A DNA stretch of 64,000 nt from an uncultured Pelagibacteraceae bacterium. GTDB taxonomy: Bacteria > Pseudomonadota > Alphaproteobacteria > Pelagibacterales > Pelagibacteraceae. How positions within the stretch are numbered: position 1 is the first letter of the stretch; each line of letters opens with the position of its first letter. The DNA lies in assembly GCA_902610115.1 (NCBI GenBank), contig CACLUK010000002.1, forward strand, positions 19,687 through 83,686, written 5' to 3'. A program made the position numbers and the translations under genes. The notes below the pieces were generated by a model, which ran no database searches, had not been told where the DNA came from, and was given only the letters and a program-made list of their open reading frames with translations. Positions 35,162 through 43,484 of the stretch are shown here, in pieces.

Positions 35162-36391
35162 ATGCAAAATTTAAGATATGTAGGTAAAAATTTATTTCTT
35201 GAGCGAGTATCTATCCAGAATTTTTTAAAGAAAAATAAAACTCCTTTCTATATTTATTCTGAAAATCAAATAGTTTCTAATTATTTAAATTTTGTAAAAA
35301 CATTCAAAAAAACTAATCCTTTAATATGTTTTGCTGCAAAATCTAATAGCAATACAAATATTTTAAGAATTTTAGGTAAACTTGGTGCTGGAGCTGATGT
35401 TGTATCTGTTGGAGAACTATTAAAGGCCCTTAAAGCAGGCATTAAACCAAAAAAAATTGTTTTTTCGGGAGTTGGTAAGTCTGAGGATGAGTTGAAAATA
35501 GCAATTAATAAAAAAATTTTATTGATCAACTGTGAGTCTGAGAGTGAAGCAAAATTAGTTAACAAACTAGCAAAAAATTTAAGAAAAAAAGTTTCAATTG
35601 GCTTTAGGTTAAATCCTAATGTCGATGCAAAAACACATAAAAATATATCTACTGGTAAAGCAGATAATAAATTTGGTTTATCAATAAAAAATTTTAAGTT
35701 TTTTCTAAGAGAGATAAATAAATTTAAAAATATAAAACTTGAGGCATTAAGTGTTCATATAGGGAGCCAAATTTTAAATGATGGGCCCTTTAAAAAGACA
35801 CTTAATGTAATGAATAAATTAATTAAGGAATTAAAATTAAATTTAAAGTATGTCGATTTAGGTGGAGGTTTTGGAATTAATTACAGTGATAATGAAAAAC
35901 CAATAAATTTAAATAATTACGCAAAATTAGTAAATAATTTTGCAACAAAGCTTAACTGTAAAATTATTTTTGAACCTGGTAGATCTATTATTGGAAATAC
36001 CGGCTTACTTATCAGTAAAGTTCAATTTATTAAGAAAGGGGTAAATAAAAACTTTATAATTTTAGACGCTGGAATGAATGATTTTATGCGTCCAGCTTTA
36101 TACGATGCGTTCCATAAAATTATTCCTATAACTAAAAATTCATCCAAAATGAAAAGTGTAATTGAATTTGTAGGGCCAATATGTGAAAGTACTTGTAAAT
36201 TTGGAGTTTATAGAAAATATCAAAAATTAGTTGAGAATGACTTTGTGGCAATTACAAATGTTGGTGCGTATGGCTCTTCATTATCATCAAATTATAATAC
36301 AAGACCTTTAATCGCTGAAATTTTAATCAATAAAAATAAATTTAAATACATTAGAAAAAAACAAAATTTACAAAAATTGATTAATTCTTAA
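35162..36391 (+). CDS. lysA: diaminopimelate decarboxylase
   Basis: PLP enzyme making lysine from meso-diaminopimelate; 409 aa. The PLP lysine lies in ICFAAKSNSNTNILRIL, the glycine-rich phosphate loop in YVDLGGGFGINY, and the substrate region includes FEPGRSI and VGPICESTCKFG. The gene follows the small lipoprotein by 4 bp and its last base overlaps the plsC-like ATG. Confidence 0.95.
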   Translation: MQNLRYVGKNLFLERVSIQNFLKKNKTPFYIYSENQIVSNYLNFVKTFKKTNPLICFAAKSNSNTNILRILGKLGAGADVVSVGELLKALKAGIKPKKIVFSGVGKSEDELKIAINKKILLINCESESEAKLVNKLAKNLRKKVSIGFRLNPNVDAKTHKNISTGKADNKFGLSIKNFKFFLREINKFKNIKLEALSVHIGSQILNDGPFKKTLNVMNKLIKELKLNLKYVDLGGGFGINYSDNEKPINLNNYAKLVNNFATKLNCKIIFEPGRSIIGNTGLLISKVQFIKKGVNKNFIILDAGMNDFMRPALYDAFHKIIPITKNSSKMKSVIEFVGPICESTCKFGVYRKYQKLVENDFVAITNVGAYGSSLSSNYNTRPLIAEILINKNKFKYIRKKQNLQKLINS

Positions 36392-37098
36392 TGCAGTTTA
36401 TTAAATCCTTAATTTTTAATATCTTCTTATATTTGGGACTTATTCTAATTTTCATATTAGCAATACCAACATTAGTTCTCCCAAAAAAATTTACCATTTT
36501 TTTTGGAAGGTTATCAGCAAAATATATTGTTTTAATTTTAAAACTTGTAATGAATACTAAAGTAATTTTTCATGGTGAAGAAAATTTAAAAAAAGTTGAT
36601 CAATTTTTTGTTGCCTCTGCCCATCAATCAATGTTTGAAACTTTTGCATTACAAATTCCGCTGAATGGTCCAATTTTTATTTTAAAAAAAGAACTTTTAA
36701 ATATACCTTTGTTTGGTTGGTATTTAAGAAAAATTGGTTCTATAGCAATCATTAGAGAGACTACCACTAAAGAAAATTTAAATTTTTTTGATAAAATAAA
36801 AGAAAGATTAGAGAAAAATAAAAGACCACTTTTAATATTTCCTCAAGGAACAAGAGTAAAATTAGACGAACAGCCTCCCTTTAAAAAAGGAGTTGGTCGG
36901 ATATATAAAGCATTAAATTTACCTTGTATTCCAGTTGCATTAAATACTGGAAAAGTCTGGCCGAAAAATAGTTTTATGAAATTCTCAGGAGATATTCATA
37001 TTTCATTTCTAGATCCTATTATGCCTGGTAAAGAAAATGATGAATTTACTAAAGAACTTGAAAATAAGATTTACACTGAAATAAAAAAATATTATTAA
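36391..37098 (+). CDS. plsC: 1-acyl-sn-glycerol-3-phosphate acyltransferase (PlsC-like)
   Basis: Membrane-bound acyltransferase of phospholipid synthesis, 235 aa. An N-terminal hydrophobic helix is followed by the catalytic block ASAHQSMFETFAL (HX4E; the usual form is HX4D) and FPQGTRVKLDE. The glutamate at the acid position is a variation noted in some paralogues. It abuts tyrC convergently with no gap, so read-through is likely. Confidence 0.88.
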   Translation: MQFIKSLIFNIFLYLGLILIFILAIPTLVLPKKFTIFFGRLSAKYIVLILKLVMNTKVIFHGEENLKKVDQFFVASAHQSMFETFALQIPLNGPIFILKKELLNIPLFGWYLRKIGSIAIIRETTTKENLNFFDKIKERLEKNKRPLLIFPQGTRVKLDEQPPFKKGVGRIYKALNLPCIPVALNTGKVWPKNSFMKFSGDIHISFLDPIMPGKENDEFTKELENKIYTEIKKYY

Positions 37099-37995
37099 TT
37101 ATTTTCTTCCAAAGTCTGGTTTTTCAGTATCCTGTCCAGCTTCAATAATTTCTTTTCTTACTTTTTTAGTTGATGAAAATATTTCTAAAAGCTTTTCGCT
37201 GTCTTTAGTTTTTATAGCATTTTTAATTTCATCAAGATTTTTTGAATAGTTATCTAAAACTTTCAATATATTTTCACTGTTATCAATAAAAATATCTTTC
37301 CACATCAAAGGATCTGAAGCTGCAATTCTAGTAAAATCTCTTAATCCTCCAGCGCTATATTGGATAACATCATTTTTAAATTTGTCCTCATTATTTATTG
37401 CAGTTCTAACAATGCTGTATGCAACTGCATGTGGAAGATGACTTGTTAAAGACAAAACATAATCATGGTCCTCAAATGACATTACTTTAACTTTACTTCC
37501 TAATTTGGACCAAAATTTTTCTAGGTTTTCTATTTTATCTTTAGCAACATGATTGTCAGCTGAAAGAATGCACCATCTATTTTTAAATAAACTTGAAAAT
37601 CCTGCAGTTGGTCCGCTATGCTCTGTTCCAGCTATTGGGTGTGATGCTATCCAGCTAATATTTTTAAGACCTAAATTGTTTACAATTTTGTTAACTTCTT
37701 TTTTAGTGGAACCAGTATCGGTAAGAATAGATCCTTCCTTTAAGTTTGATTTTATAGAAAGCAAAATTTCTTTGTAACTGCTTAATGGTGCAGAAATTAT
37801 TATCAGATCTGCATCTTTTACTGACTCTGTCATATTAGAACAAATCTCAGCTGTAAAATTTTTTTTTAAATATTCTATGACTTTATTTGACTTATCGTAA
37901 ACACTTATTTTTTTAGCTAATTTTTTTTCCTGCGTTGCTCTCAGAATTGAGGAGCCAATCAATCCACAACCTATTATGCTTATTTTACCGAACAT
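37099..37995 (-). CDS. tyrC: prephenate/arogenate dehydrogenase
   Basis: NAD(P)-dependent dehydrogenase of tyrosine biosynthesis, 298 aa. Rossmann motif IIGCGLIGSSIL near residues 7-18, then DTGSTKKEVN and IASHPIAGTEHSGP, the characteristic TyrA block with catalytic His. No chorismate mutase domain is fused. It overlaps hisC by 11 bp; hisC-tyrC pairing is common in alphaproteobacteria, where HisC can also transaminate aromatic precursors. Confidence 0.93.
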   Translation of the reverse strand: MFGKISIIGCGLIGSSILRATQEKKLAKKISVYDKSNKVIEYLKKNFTAEICSNMTESVKDADLIIISAPLSSYKEILLSIKSNLKEGSILTDTGSTKKEVNKIVNNLGLKNISWIASHPIAGTEHSGPTAGFSSLFKNRWCILSADNHVAKDKIENLEKFWSKLGSKVKVMSFEDHDYVLSLTSHLPHAVAYSIVRTAINNEDKFKNDVIQYSAGGLRDFTRIAASDPLMWKDIFIDNSENILKVLDNYSKNLDEIKNAIKTKDSEKLLEIFSSTKKVRKEIIEAGQDTEKPDFGRK

Positions 37996-39070
37996 TCAAA
38001 ATTTTTCTCATTTTTTTTATTAATGCAATATTCTCTGATGTTGTCCCTATAGTTATTCGTAAAGAATTTCTTATTCCATAAACATCCATTTTACGTACGA
38101 GTATTCCTGATTTTGCAAGTAATCTAAAAACTTTTGCGGAGTTTATTTTGACTTTATCAAATTTTACCAATAAGAAGTTAGTAAAACTTTTATTTGTCTC
38201 TATTTTCATTTTTTTGAACACAAAAAACATTTTTTTACTCCATTTATTTACGTGTTTAATTTCTTTATTTAACCATGTACTGTCTTTTACTGCAGCAGAA
38301 GCTGCGAATAAGGCTGGTCTGCTTACATTGAAAGGTGGTTTTACCTTATTTAATGCAGAAATAATTTCTTTTGACCCATATCCCCAACCTACTCTTAGCC
38401 CTGCTAAACCATATATTTTTGAAAAAGTTCTTGTCATAACTACATTTTTAAAATTTGTAAAAGTTTTTAAACCAGATAAATAATCTTTATTTTTTACATA
38501 CTCAAAATAGGCATCATCTACTACTAATAAAATATTACTTCTAAGTTTTTTCCTTAAAAACAATAATTCTTTCTTAGGAATATATGTTCCAGTTGGATTA
38601 TTTGGGTTAGCTAGGAAAACTATTTTAGTTTTCCTTGTAACTTTTTTAAGTATATCTTTAGTTGAAACAGTAAAGTTATTCTCTTTCGAATAAACAACTT
38701 TTGCTCCGTTCATTCTGCTGTAAATTCGGTAAATTATAAAACTAAACTTAGGAACTATAACTTCATCTCCTTTTTTTAAGAACGATTTACATATTAATTC
38801 AAAAATTTGGTCAGAACCCGATCCTAAGATTATTCTATTTTTATCAATCTTAAATTTATTAGCTAGAGTCTTTCTTAAAAAAGTTCCATCGGAGTCAGGG
38901 TATCTTGCAAAGTTTTTTGAAACTTCTAAGTATTGTTTTCTTGCTTTAGGGCTGGGACCAAGAGCAGACTCATTAGCAGATAATTTAATCTTTGCTAATT
39001 TACTCTTGAACAAGCTCATTCCAGCAACATATTTCTCTGCAACAATGTTATTTGGTTTTGGAAATCTCAT
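37985..39070 (-). CDS. hisC: histidinol-phosphate/aromatic aminotransferase
   Basis: Fold-type I PLP aminotransferase, 361 aa. Motifs: ILGSGSDQIFELI, FLANPNNPTGTYIP, and the Schiff-base lysine in TRTFSKIYGLAGLRVGWGYG. It is the first gene of the hisC-tyrC pair and is divergent from metX. It likely acts in histidine synthesis and possibly in phenylalanine/tyrosine transamination. Confidence 0.92.
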   Translation of the reverse strand: MRFPKPNNIVAEKYVAGMSLFKSKLAKIKLSANESALGPSPKARKQYLEVSKNFARYPDSDGTFLRKTLANKFKIDKNRIILGSGSDQIFELICKSFLKKGDEVIVPKFSFIIYRIYSRMNGAKVVYSKENNFTVSTKDILKKVTRKTKIVFLANPNNPTGTYIPKKELLFLRKKLRSNILLVVDDAYFEYVKNKDYLSGLKTFTNFKNVVMTRTFSKIYGLAGLRVGWGYGSKEIISALNKVKPPFNVSRPALFAASAAVKDSTWLNKEIKHVNKWSKKMFFVFKKMKIETNKSFTNFLLVKFDKVKINSAKVFRLLAKSGILVRKMDVYGIRNSLRITIGTTSENIALIKKMRKILNVR

Positions 39071-39130
39071 TTAATTAATGTATTATCTAAATTGTGTAAG
39101 TTTTTCTATAGCTCTTTATCATATATAAAA

Positions 39131-39160
39131 TTGACAAGTTTGTGATGATTTAGTAAACAT
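39131..39160 (+). promoter_or_regulatory. probable promoter of the metXW transcript
   Basis: A consensus TTGACA at 39131-39136, with a weak TAAACA 17 bases later. Transcription would start close to the first base of the SAM-II aptamer, as expected for a riboswitch leader. Confidence 0.5.
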
Positions 39161-39163
39161 TAC

Positions 39164-39216
39164 TCGCGCTGATTTAACCATATTGCAAGCGCATAATAAA
39201 TGTAGCTAAAAAGGGG
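39164..39216 (+). promoter_or_regulatory. SAM-II riboswitch aptamer
   Basis: The sequence TCGCGCTGATTTAACCATAT, then GCAAGCGC, then ATAATAAATGTAGCTAAAAA and GGGG matches, with only a few substitutions, the SAM-II aptamer known from a marine metagenomic metX leader. Stem P1 is GCGCU (39166-39170) with AGCGC (39188-39192), and the conserved AAUGUAGCUAAAAAGGG forms the pseudoknot strand. SAM binding is expected to lower metX expression when methionine/SAM is plentiful. The 3' end carries the purine-rich ribosome-binding sequence. Confidence 0.93.
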
Positions 39217-39218
39217 AT

Positions 39219-39244
39219 GCCCAGTTTAGCTGGGCTTTTTTTTT
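39219..39244 (+). terminator. intrinsic terminator or attenuator after the SAM-II aptamer
   Basis: GCCCAG and CTGGGC form a 6-bp all-strong stem with a TTTAG loop, followed by nine T. It lies three bases after the aptamer and two bases before the metX ATG at 39247. It is in the right place to give transcription control. The A-run of the aptamer could also pair with the T-run. Confidence 0.8.
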
Positions 39245-39246
39245 GG

Positions 39247-40386
39247 ATGAATAAAAAACTTGAGAATATAAAGAAATTAGACGTCACTAAACCGCTTAAA
39301 CTAGACTGCGGAAAAACAATAAAAGATTTTCCTCTCGCTTACGAGACTTATGGAAAATTGAACAATAACAAAGACAACGCAATACTTGTGTTTCATGCAT
39401 TGACTGGAGATCAGTTTGTGACCGGAACTAATCCTATTACTAATAAAGAAGGTTGGTGGGTTACTGCAGTAGGGCCTGGGAAAGCAATAGATACAAATAA
39501 ATATTTTGTTATTTGTGCAAATGTGATCGGAGGATGTATGGGTTCTTTAGGTCCTAAAGATACTAATCCAGAAACAAAAAAACCTTACGGATTGGATTTT
39601 CCAGTTATAACGATTAAAGATATGGTAAAAGCTCAGGAGTCCTTACTTGAACATCTGGGAATTAAAAAACTTTTATGTGCGACTGGGGGTTCAATGGGTG
39701 GAATGCAACTTTTACAATTTTGTGCAACATTTCCGGATAAAGCTTTTTCAGCGGTGCCGATAGCCTGTAGCTCGAGTCATAGCGCTCAAAATATTGCTCT
39801 TAACGAATTAGCTCGTCAAGCAATTATGGCAGATCCTGTATGGGATAATGGAAAGTATGTTTTAAAAAATGTTCAACCAAAAAATGGCTTAGCAGTTGCA
39901 AGAATGGTTGGGCATATAAGTTATTTATCTGAAAAAGGTATGCAGGAAAAATTTGGTAGAAAATTACAAGAGAAGGCAGATTATGAATTTAGTTTTAATG
40001 CTGACTTCCAGGTTGAAAGTTATTTAAGACATCAAGGCTATGCATTTGTTGAAAGATTTGATGCTAATTCAGTACTATATATAACAAGAGCGATGGATTA
40101 TTTTGATCTTTCAAAACAATTTAAAGGAGGTTTGGTAGAAGCATTTAAAAATCAAAAAACAAAATTCTTAATCATTTCATTTTCCTCTGATTGGCTTTAC
40201 ACAACAAAAGATAACAAAGATATAGTAATAGCATTAAATGCGTCAGGTGCAGATGTCTCTTACTCTGAGATAATTACAGAGAAAGGGCATGATTCTTTTT
40301 TACTTGAAGAGCCTGAATTTTTAAAAACACTTAAAGGTTTTATAGACTCTATGTATGAAAAATTTAAAAATGAAAAAAGAATTTAA
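39247..40386 (+). CDS. metX: homoserine O-acyltransferase
   Basis: Alpha/beta-hydrolase-fold acyltransferase starting methionine synthesis from homoserine; 379 aa from ATG 39247. The nucleophile is in ATGGSMGGMQLLQF, N-terminal KLDCGKTIKDFPLAYETYGKLN and VFHALTGDQFVTG are typical, and the catalytic His is in KGHDSFLLE. Whether the acyl donor is acetyl- or succinyl-CoA is not certain, because alphaproteobacterial MetX with MetW can use succinyl-CoA. The track start 39217 lies inside the terminator stem; 39247 (MNKKLENIKKL) looks like a normal start, but has no ribosome-binding site of its own. Overlaps metW. Confidence 0.94.
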   Translation: MNKKLENIKKLDVTKPLKLDCGKTIKDFPLAYETYGKLNNNKDNAILVFHALTGDQFVTGTNPITNKEGWWVTAVGPGKAIDTNKYFVICANVIGGCMGSLGPKDTNPETKKPYGLDFPVITIKDMVKAQESLLEHLGIKKLLCATGGSMGGMQLLQFCATFPDKAFSAVPIACSSSHSAQNIALNELARQAIMADPVWDNGKYVLKNVQPKNGLAVARMVGHISYLSEKGMQEKFGRKLQEKADYEFSFNADFQVESYLRHQGYAFVERFDANSVLYITRAMDYFDLSKQFKGGLVEAFKNQKTKFLIISFSSDWLYTTKDNKDIVIALNASGADVSYSEIITEKGHDSFLLEEPEFLKTLKGFIDSMYEKFKNEKRI

Positions 40387-40963
40387 AGTAATTGCAGATT
40401 TATTACCTAATAATACAAGGGTTCTTGATATAGGATGTGGAGACGGATCTTTAATGCATCTTCTTAGATTAGAAAAAAATATAGAGGTACGTGGACTAGA
40501 GCTTAATCAAGATAATGTTAAAGAATGTATTTATAAAGGTTTGCCAGTTATTCAGGGAAATGCAGAAACTGAATTACATCAATTTCCTGATAAATCATTT
40601 GATTATGTTGTGCTGAGTCAAACTCTACAAGCATTTTATGAGCCAGAGAAAGTTTTAAAAAATCTTTTAAGAATCGGAAAATCAGTTATTATTTCGATTC
40701 CTAATTTTGGCTATTGGAAGGTAAGAACAAAACTTTTATTTTTTGGTGAGATGCCAGTTACAAAGACACTGCCAAATACCTGGTATAATACTCCTAATTT
40801 ACACATGTGCACAATAAAGGATTTATTTAATTTTTGTGATGCAAAAAATATTATTATTAAAAAAGTTGTTGGAGTTAACGAAAATAAAACATCATTAATA
40901 AAAAAATGTAATTTAGAAATTAAAAATCTTTTTTCGAAAGTTGGTATTTTTTTAATCAGTTAA
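40370..40963 (+). CDS. metW: methionine biosynthesis protein MetW
   Basis: SAM-methyltransferase-fold protein, about 197 aa from ATG 40370; the track start 40355 adds five residues. The nucleotide loop VLDIGCGDGSLMHLL and the characteristic SQTLQAFYEPEKVLKNLLRI and SIPNFGYWKVRTKLLFFG segments are standard MetW. It works with MetX; the enzymology is not fully defined. It overlaps metX by 17 bp and gloB follows 1 bp later. Confidence 0.93.
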   Translation: MKKEFKVIADLLPNNTRVLDIGCGDGSLMHLLRLEKNIEVRGLELNQDNVKECIYKGLPVIQGNAETELHQFPDKSFDYVVLSQTLQAFYEPEKVLKNLLRIGKSVIISIPNFGYWKVRTKLLFFGEMPVTKTLPNTWYNTPNLHMCTIKDLFNFCDAKNIIIKKVVGVNENKTSLIKKCNLEIKNLFSKVGIFLIS

Positions 40964-40964
40964 T

Positions 40965-41723
40965 ATGAAAGTAGAAATTATTCCTTGTTTAAGTGATAAC
41001 TTTAGTTACTTAATTCACGATAAAGAGTCTGACAAGGTTTCAATAGTTGATCCTGCAGAATATAAGGCATGTGATAATGTAATTAAAAAGTTTAAAAAAT
41101 TAGATTTTATTCTGAATACTCATCATCATGCCGATCATGTTGATGGTAATTTAGCGTTAAAAAAAAAATATAACTCTAAAATTTTAGGTTTTGAATTAGA
41201 TAAAGATCGAATTCCTGGTATAGACATACTGCTTAAAGAAAACCAAAAGCATAAAATTGGAAAATTAGAATTTGAAGTAATTTTTGTTCCTGGCCATACT
41301 AAGGGCCACATCGCATTTTTCTTTTTTAAAGAAAAAGTAGTTTTTACAGGTGATACTTTATTTTCATTAGGATGTGGTAGAATTTTTGAGGGTACACATG
41401 AGGAAATGTTTAATTCTTTAAATAAAATTAAAAAACTTCCACCAGATACAAAAATTTATTGTGGACATGAATATACTAAATCAAATTTAAATTTTTGTTT
41501 AAAATATGACTCCAAAAATACTTTTTTAAAAGAGAGACAAATTGAAATTCAAAAAAAAATAAGTGCTAATCAGCCAACTATCCCAACTACTTTAGGTCAG
41601 GAAATTAAAACAAATATTTTTTTTAGGTGTAATGATCCTGAGATTAGGCATGCTTTAGGACTAAAAGATTCATCAGAAGCTAAAGTTTTTTCAAAATTAA
41701 GAGATTTAAAGGACTCTTTTTAA
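40965..41723 (+). CDS. gloB: hydroxyacylglutathione hydrolase (glyoxalase II)
   Basis: Metallo-beta-lactamase-fold hydrolase, 252 aa, that splits S-lactoylglutathione in methylglyoxal detoxification. The binuclear metal motif is THHHADHVDGN, followed by VPGHTKGHIAFF, FTGDTLFSLGCGRIFEG and CGHEYTKSNL. The C-terminal helical domain carries NPEIRHAL-like residues. It is the third gene of the metXW transcript; gloB next to metW is frequent in alphaproteobacteria. Confidence 0.93.
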   Translation: MKVEIIPCLSDNFSYLIHDKESDKVSIVDPAEYKACDNVIKKFKKLDFILNTHHHADHVDGNLALKKKYNSKILGFELDKDRIPGIDILLKENQKHKIGKLEFEVIFVPGHTKGHIAFFFFKEKVVFTGDTLFSLGCGRIFEGTHEEMFNSLNKIKKLPPDTKIYCGHEYTKSNLNFCLKYDSKNTFLKERQIEIQKKISANQPTIPTTLGQEIKTNIFFRCNDPEIRHALGLKDSSEAKVFSKLRDLKDSF

Positions 41724-41734
41724 CTTCAATAATC

Positions 41735-41762
41735 TTGACTTGCTAGCAGTGAAGGCTATATT
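41735..41762 (+). promoter_or_regulatory. promoter of the rplU operon
   Basis: CTTGACT, with the CTTGAC form favoured in alphaproteobacteria, then a 16-base spacer and TATATT, about 27 bases before the rplU ATG. It should drive rplU-rpmA-obgE and probably proBA onward. Confidence 0.7.
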
Positions 41763-41789
41763 GCGTGGAAATTAAAAAAAAGAGAATTT

Positions 41790-42197
41790 ATGTCATTTGC
41801 TATAATTGAAACAGGTGGAAAGCAGTACAAAGTATCTGCAAGTAAAATTTTAGAAATTGAAAAACTTAATGCTAAAGTTGGAGAAACAATTAAATTTAAT
41901 AATGTTTTACTTTTGAATGATGATAAAAATACCGAAATTGGAAGTCCTAAAATTAACGGGGCAACAGTTGAAGCTAAACTTTTAGATAACGTCAAAGATA
42001 GAACTGTATTAATTTTTCATAAGAGAAGACGAAAGCACTCAAGAAAGAAAAACGGGCATAGACAACGTCATTCTAAAATACAAATTACGAAAATTTTAGC
42101 TAAAGATGGGAAAGTTATAGATGAGGCTAAAATTGTCGAAAAAAAGAAGTCTATCAAAGAAGAGAAAAAAGTTATAAAAAAGATATCAAAAAAATAG
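41790..42197 (+). CDS. rplU: 50S ribosomal protein L21
   Basis: Binds 23S rRNA with L20. The 135-aa protein starts MSFAIIETGGKQYKV and contains FHKRRRKHSRKKNGHRQRHS, both L21 hallmarks. The core normally ends near residue 103; here a Lys/Glu-rich tail of about 30 residues follows (EKKKSIKEEKKVIKK). It has its own promoter and is followed after 8 bp by rpmA. Confidence 0.95.
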   Translation: MSFAIIETGGKQYKVSASKILEIEKLNAKVGETIKFNNVLLLNDDKNTEIGSPKINGATVEAKLLDNVKDRTVLIFHKRRRKHSRKKNGHRQRHSKIQITKILAKDGKVIDEAKIVEKKKSIKEEKKVIKKISKK

Positions 42198-42205
42198 GAA
42201 ATTAA

Positions 42206-42460
42206 ATGGCAACTAAAAAAGCAGGTGGATCATCGAAGAACGGCCGAGATAGTAAAGGTAGACGTCTTGGAGTTAAAAAATATGGTGACCAAGCTGTCAT
42301 ACCTGGCAACATTATAGTTAGACAAAGAGGGACGAAAATTCATCCTGGTGACAACGTTGGTATGGGTAAAGACCACTCAATCTTTTCTTTAATTAAAGGA
42401 AAAGTAAAATTCAAAAAATCTAAATTAAACAGAACTTTTGTTTCTGTGATCCCCAATTAA
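42206..42460 (+). CDS. rpmA: 50S ribosomal protein L27
   Basis: L27, 84 aa, near the peptidyl-transferase centre. The N-terminus [18 protein letters not shown] and [19 protein letters not shown] are typical. Starts with the mature-type Ala after Met, not the cleaved Firmicute form. Confidence 0.96.
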   Translation: MATKKAGGSSKNGRDSKGRRLGVKKYGDQAVIPGNIIVRQRGTKIHPGDNVGMGKDHSIFSLIKGKVKFKKSKLNRTFVSVIPN

Positions 42461-42464
42461 ATAT

Positions 42465-42490
42465 ATATAAATAACCAAAGTTATTTATAT
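42465..42490 (+). repeat. perfect 11-bp AU-rich stem-loop between rpmA and obgE
   Basis: ATATAAATAAC, loop CAAA, GTTATTTATAT. The stem is long but has only one GC pair. It may mark an mRNA processing or stability site that separates the ribosomal protein messages from obgE. Confidence 0.5.
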
Positions 42491-42500
42491 TAAAATAAAA

Positions 42501-43484
42501 ATGAAATTTTTAGATCAAGCAAAGATTTATATTAAAGCTGGAAATGGTGGATCAGGATCTGCGAGCTTCAGAAGAGAAAAGTTTGTGGAGTACGGCGGAC
42601 CAGATGGAGGTGACGGCGGTGACGGAGGATCTATAATTGTCGAATCAGATAGAAACCTCAATACGTTAATTGATTTCAGGTATGCTCAACATTTTAAAGC
42701 ACAACATGGAAAACCTGGGAGTAAAAGAAATAAAACTGGAGCTAATGGGGAAGATTTGATTTTAAAAGTTCCATTAGGGACTCAATTATATGAAGAGGAT
42801 AATAATACCTTAATTTATGATTTTACAAAAAATAAAGAAAAATATCTTGTGGCAGCGGGAGGCAGAGGTGGGCTTGGCAACGTAAGATTTAAAAGTTCGA
42901 TAAATAGAGTGCCAAGAAAAAAAACTAATGGAAAATCAGGTGAAGAATTTTGGATATGGCTTCAATTAAAAGTAATCGCTGATATTGGAATTATTGGTAA
43001 GCCAAATGCTGGTAAATCCAGTTTGCTTGCAGCGTTAACAAGAGCAAAACCAAAAATAGCAAATTATCCCTTTACAACAATTAATCCAAATTTAGGAGTG
43101 TCTTACTACGGAGGGAAAGAAATTACTTTGGCTGATATTCCTGGTTTAGTAGAAGGTGCACATAAGGGTGTTGGTCTTGGTGATAAATTCTTAAGACATA
43201 TAGAAAGATGTAAAATTTTACTTCACTTGATAGACATATCAGACAGCAATTTGTTAAATTCTTATAAAAAAATCAAATTAGAGCTATCTAATTATGATAA
43301 AGATTTAATTAAAAAAAAAGAAATTATTTTTTTCAATAAATCAGATTTGTTGGAAAACAATGAGATAAATGAAAAATTAAAGGAATTTAAAAAAAAAATT
43401 AAAACTAAATATGAAATTATTTCTGTTTATTCTAATAAAGATATTCAGAGAATAAAAAAATTGTTGGTAAAGTATGCTAATTAA
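42501..43484 (+). CDS. obgE: GTPase Obg
   Basis: Ribosome-assembly GTPase, 327 aa. The glycine-rich Obg domain spans residues 1-157 (VEYGGPDGGDGGDGGSIIV), then the G1 motif GKPNAGKSS and G3 DIPGLVEGAHKG, with NKSD as G4. The C-terminal OCT domain is absent, as in many alphaproteobacteria. Its end overlaps proB by 11 bp. Confidence 0.96.
   Translation: MKFLDQAKIYIKAGNGGSGSASFRREKFVEYGGPDGGDGGDGGSIIVESDRNLNTLIDFRYAQHFKAQHGKPGSKRNKTGANGEDLILKVPLGTQLYEEDNNTLIYDFTKNKEKYLVAAGGRGGLGNVRFKSSINRVPRKKTNGKSGEEFWIWLQLKVIADIGIIGKPNAGKSSLLAALTRAKPKIANYPFTTINPNLGVSYYGGKEITLADIPGLVEGAHKGVGLGDKFLRHIERCKILLHLIDISDSNLLNSYKKIKLELSNYDKDLIKKKEIIFFNKSDLLENNEINEKLKEFKKKIKTKYEIISVYSNKDIQRIKKLLVKYAN

Noticed and set aside
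39071-39130. A separate promoter and leader for hisC on the minus strand
   Set aside because: TTGTCA and a TATGAT-like box exist but spacing is poor; not listed.
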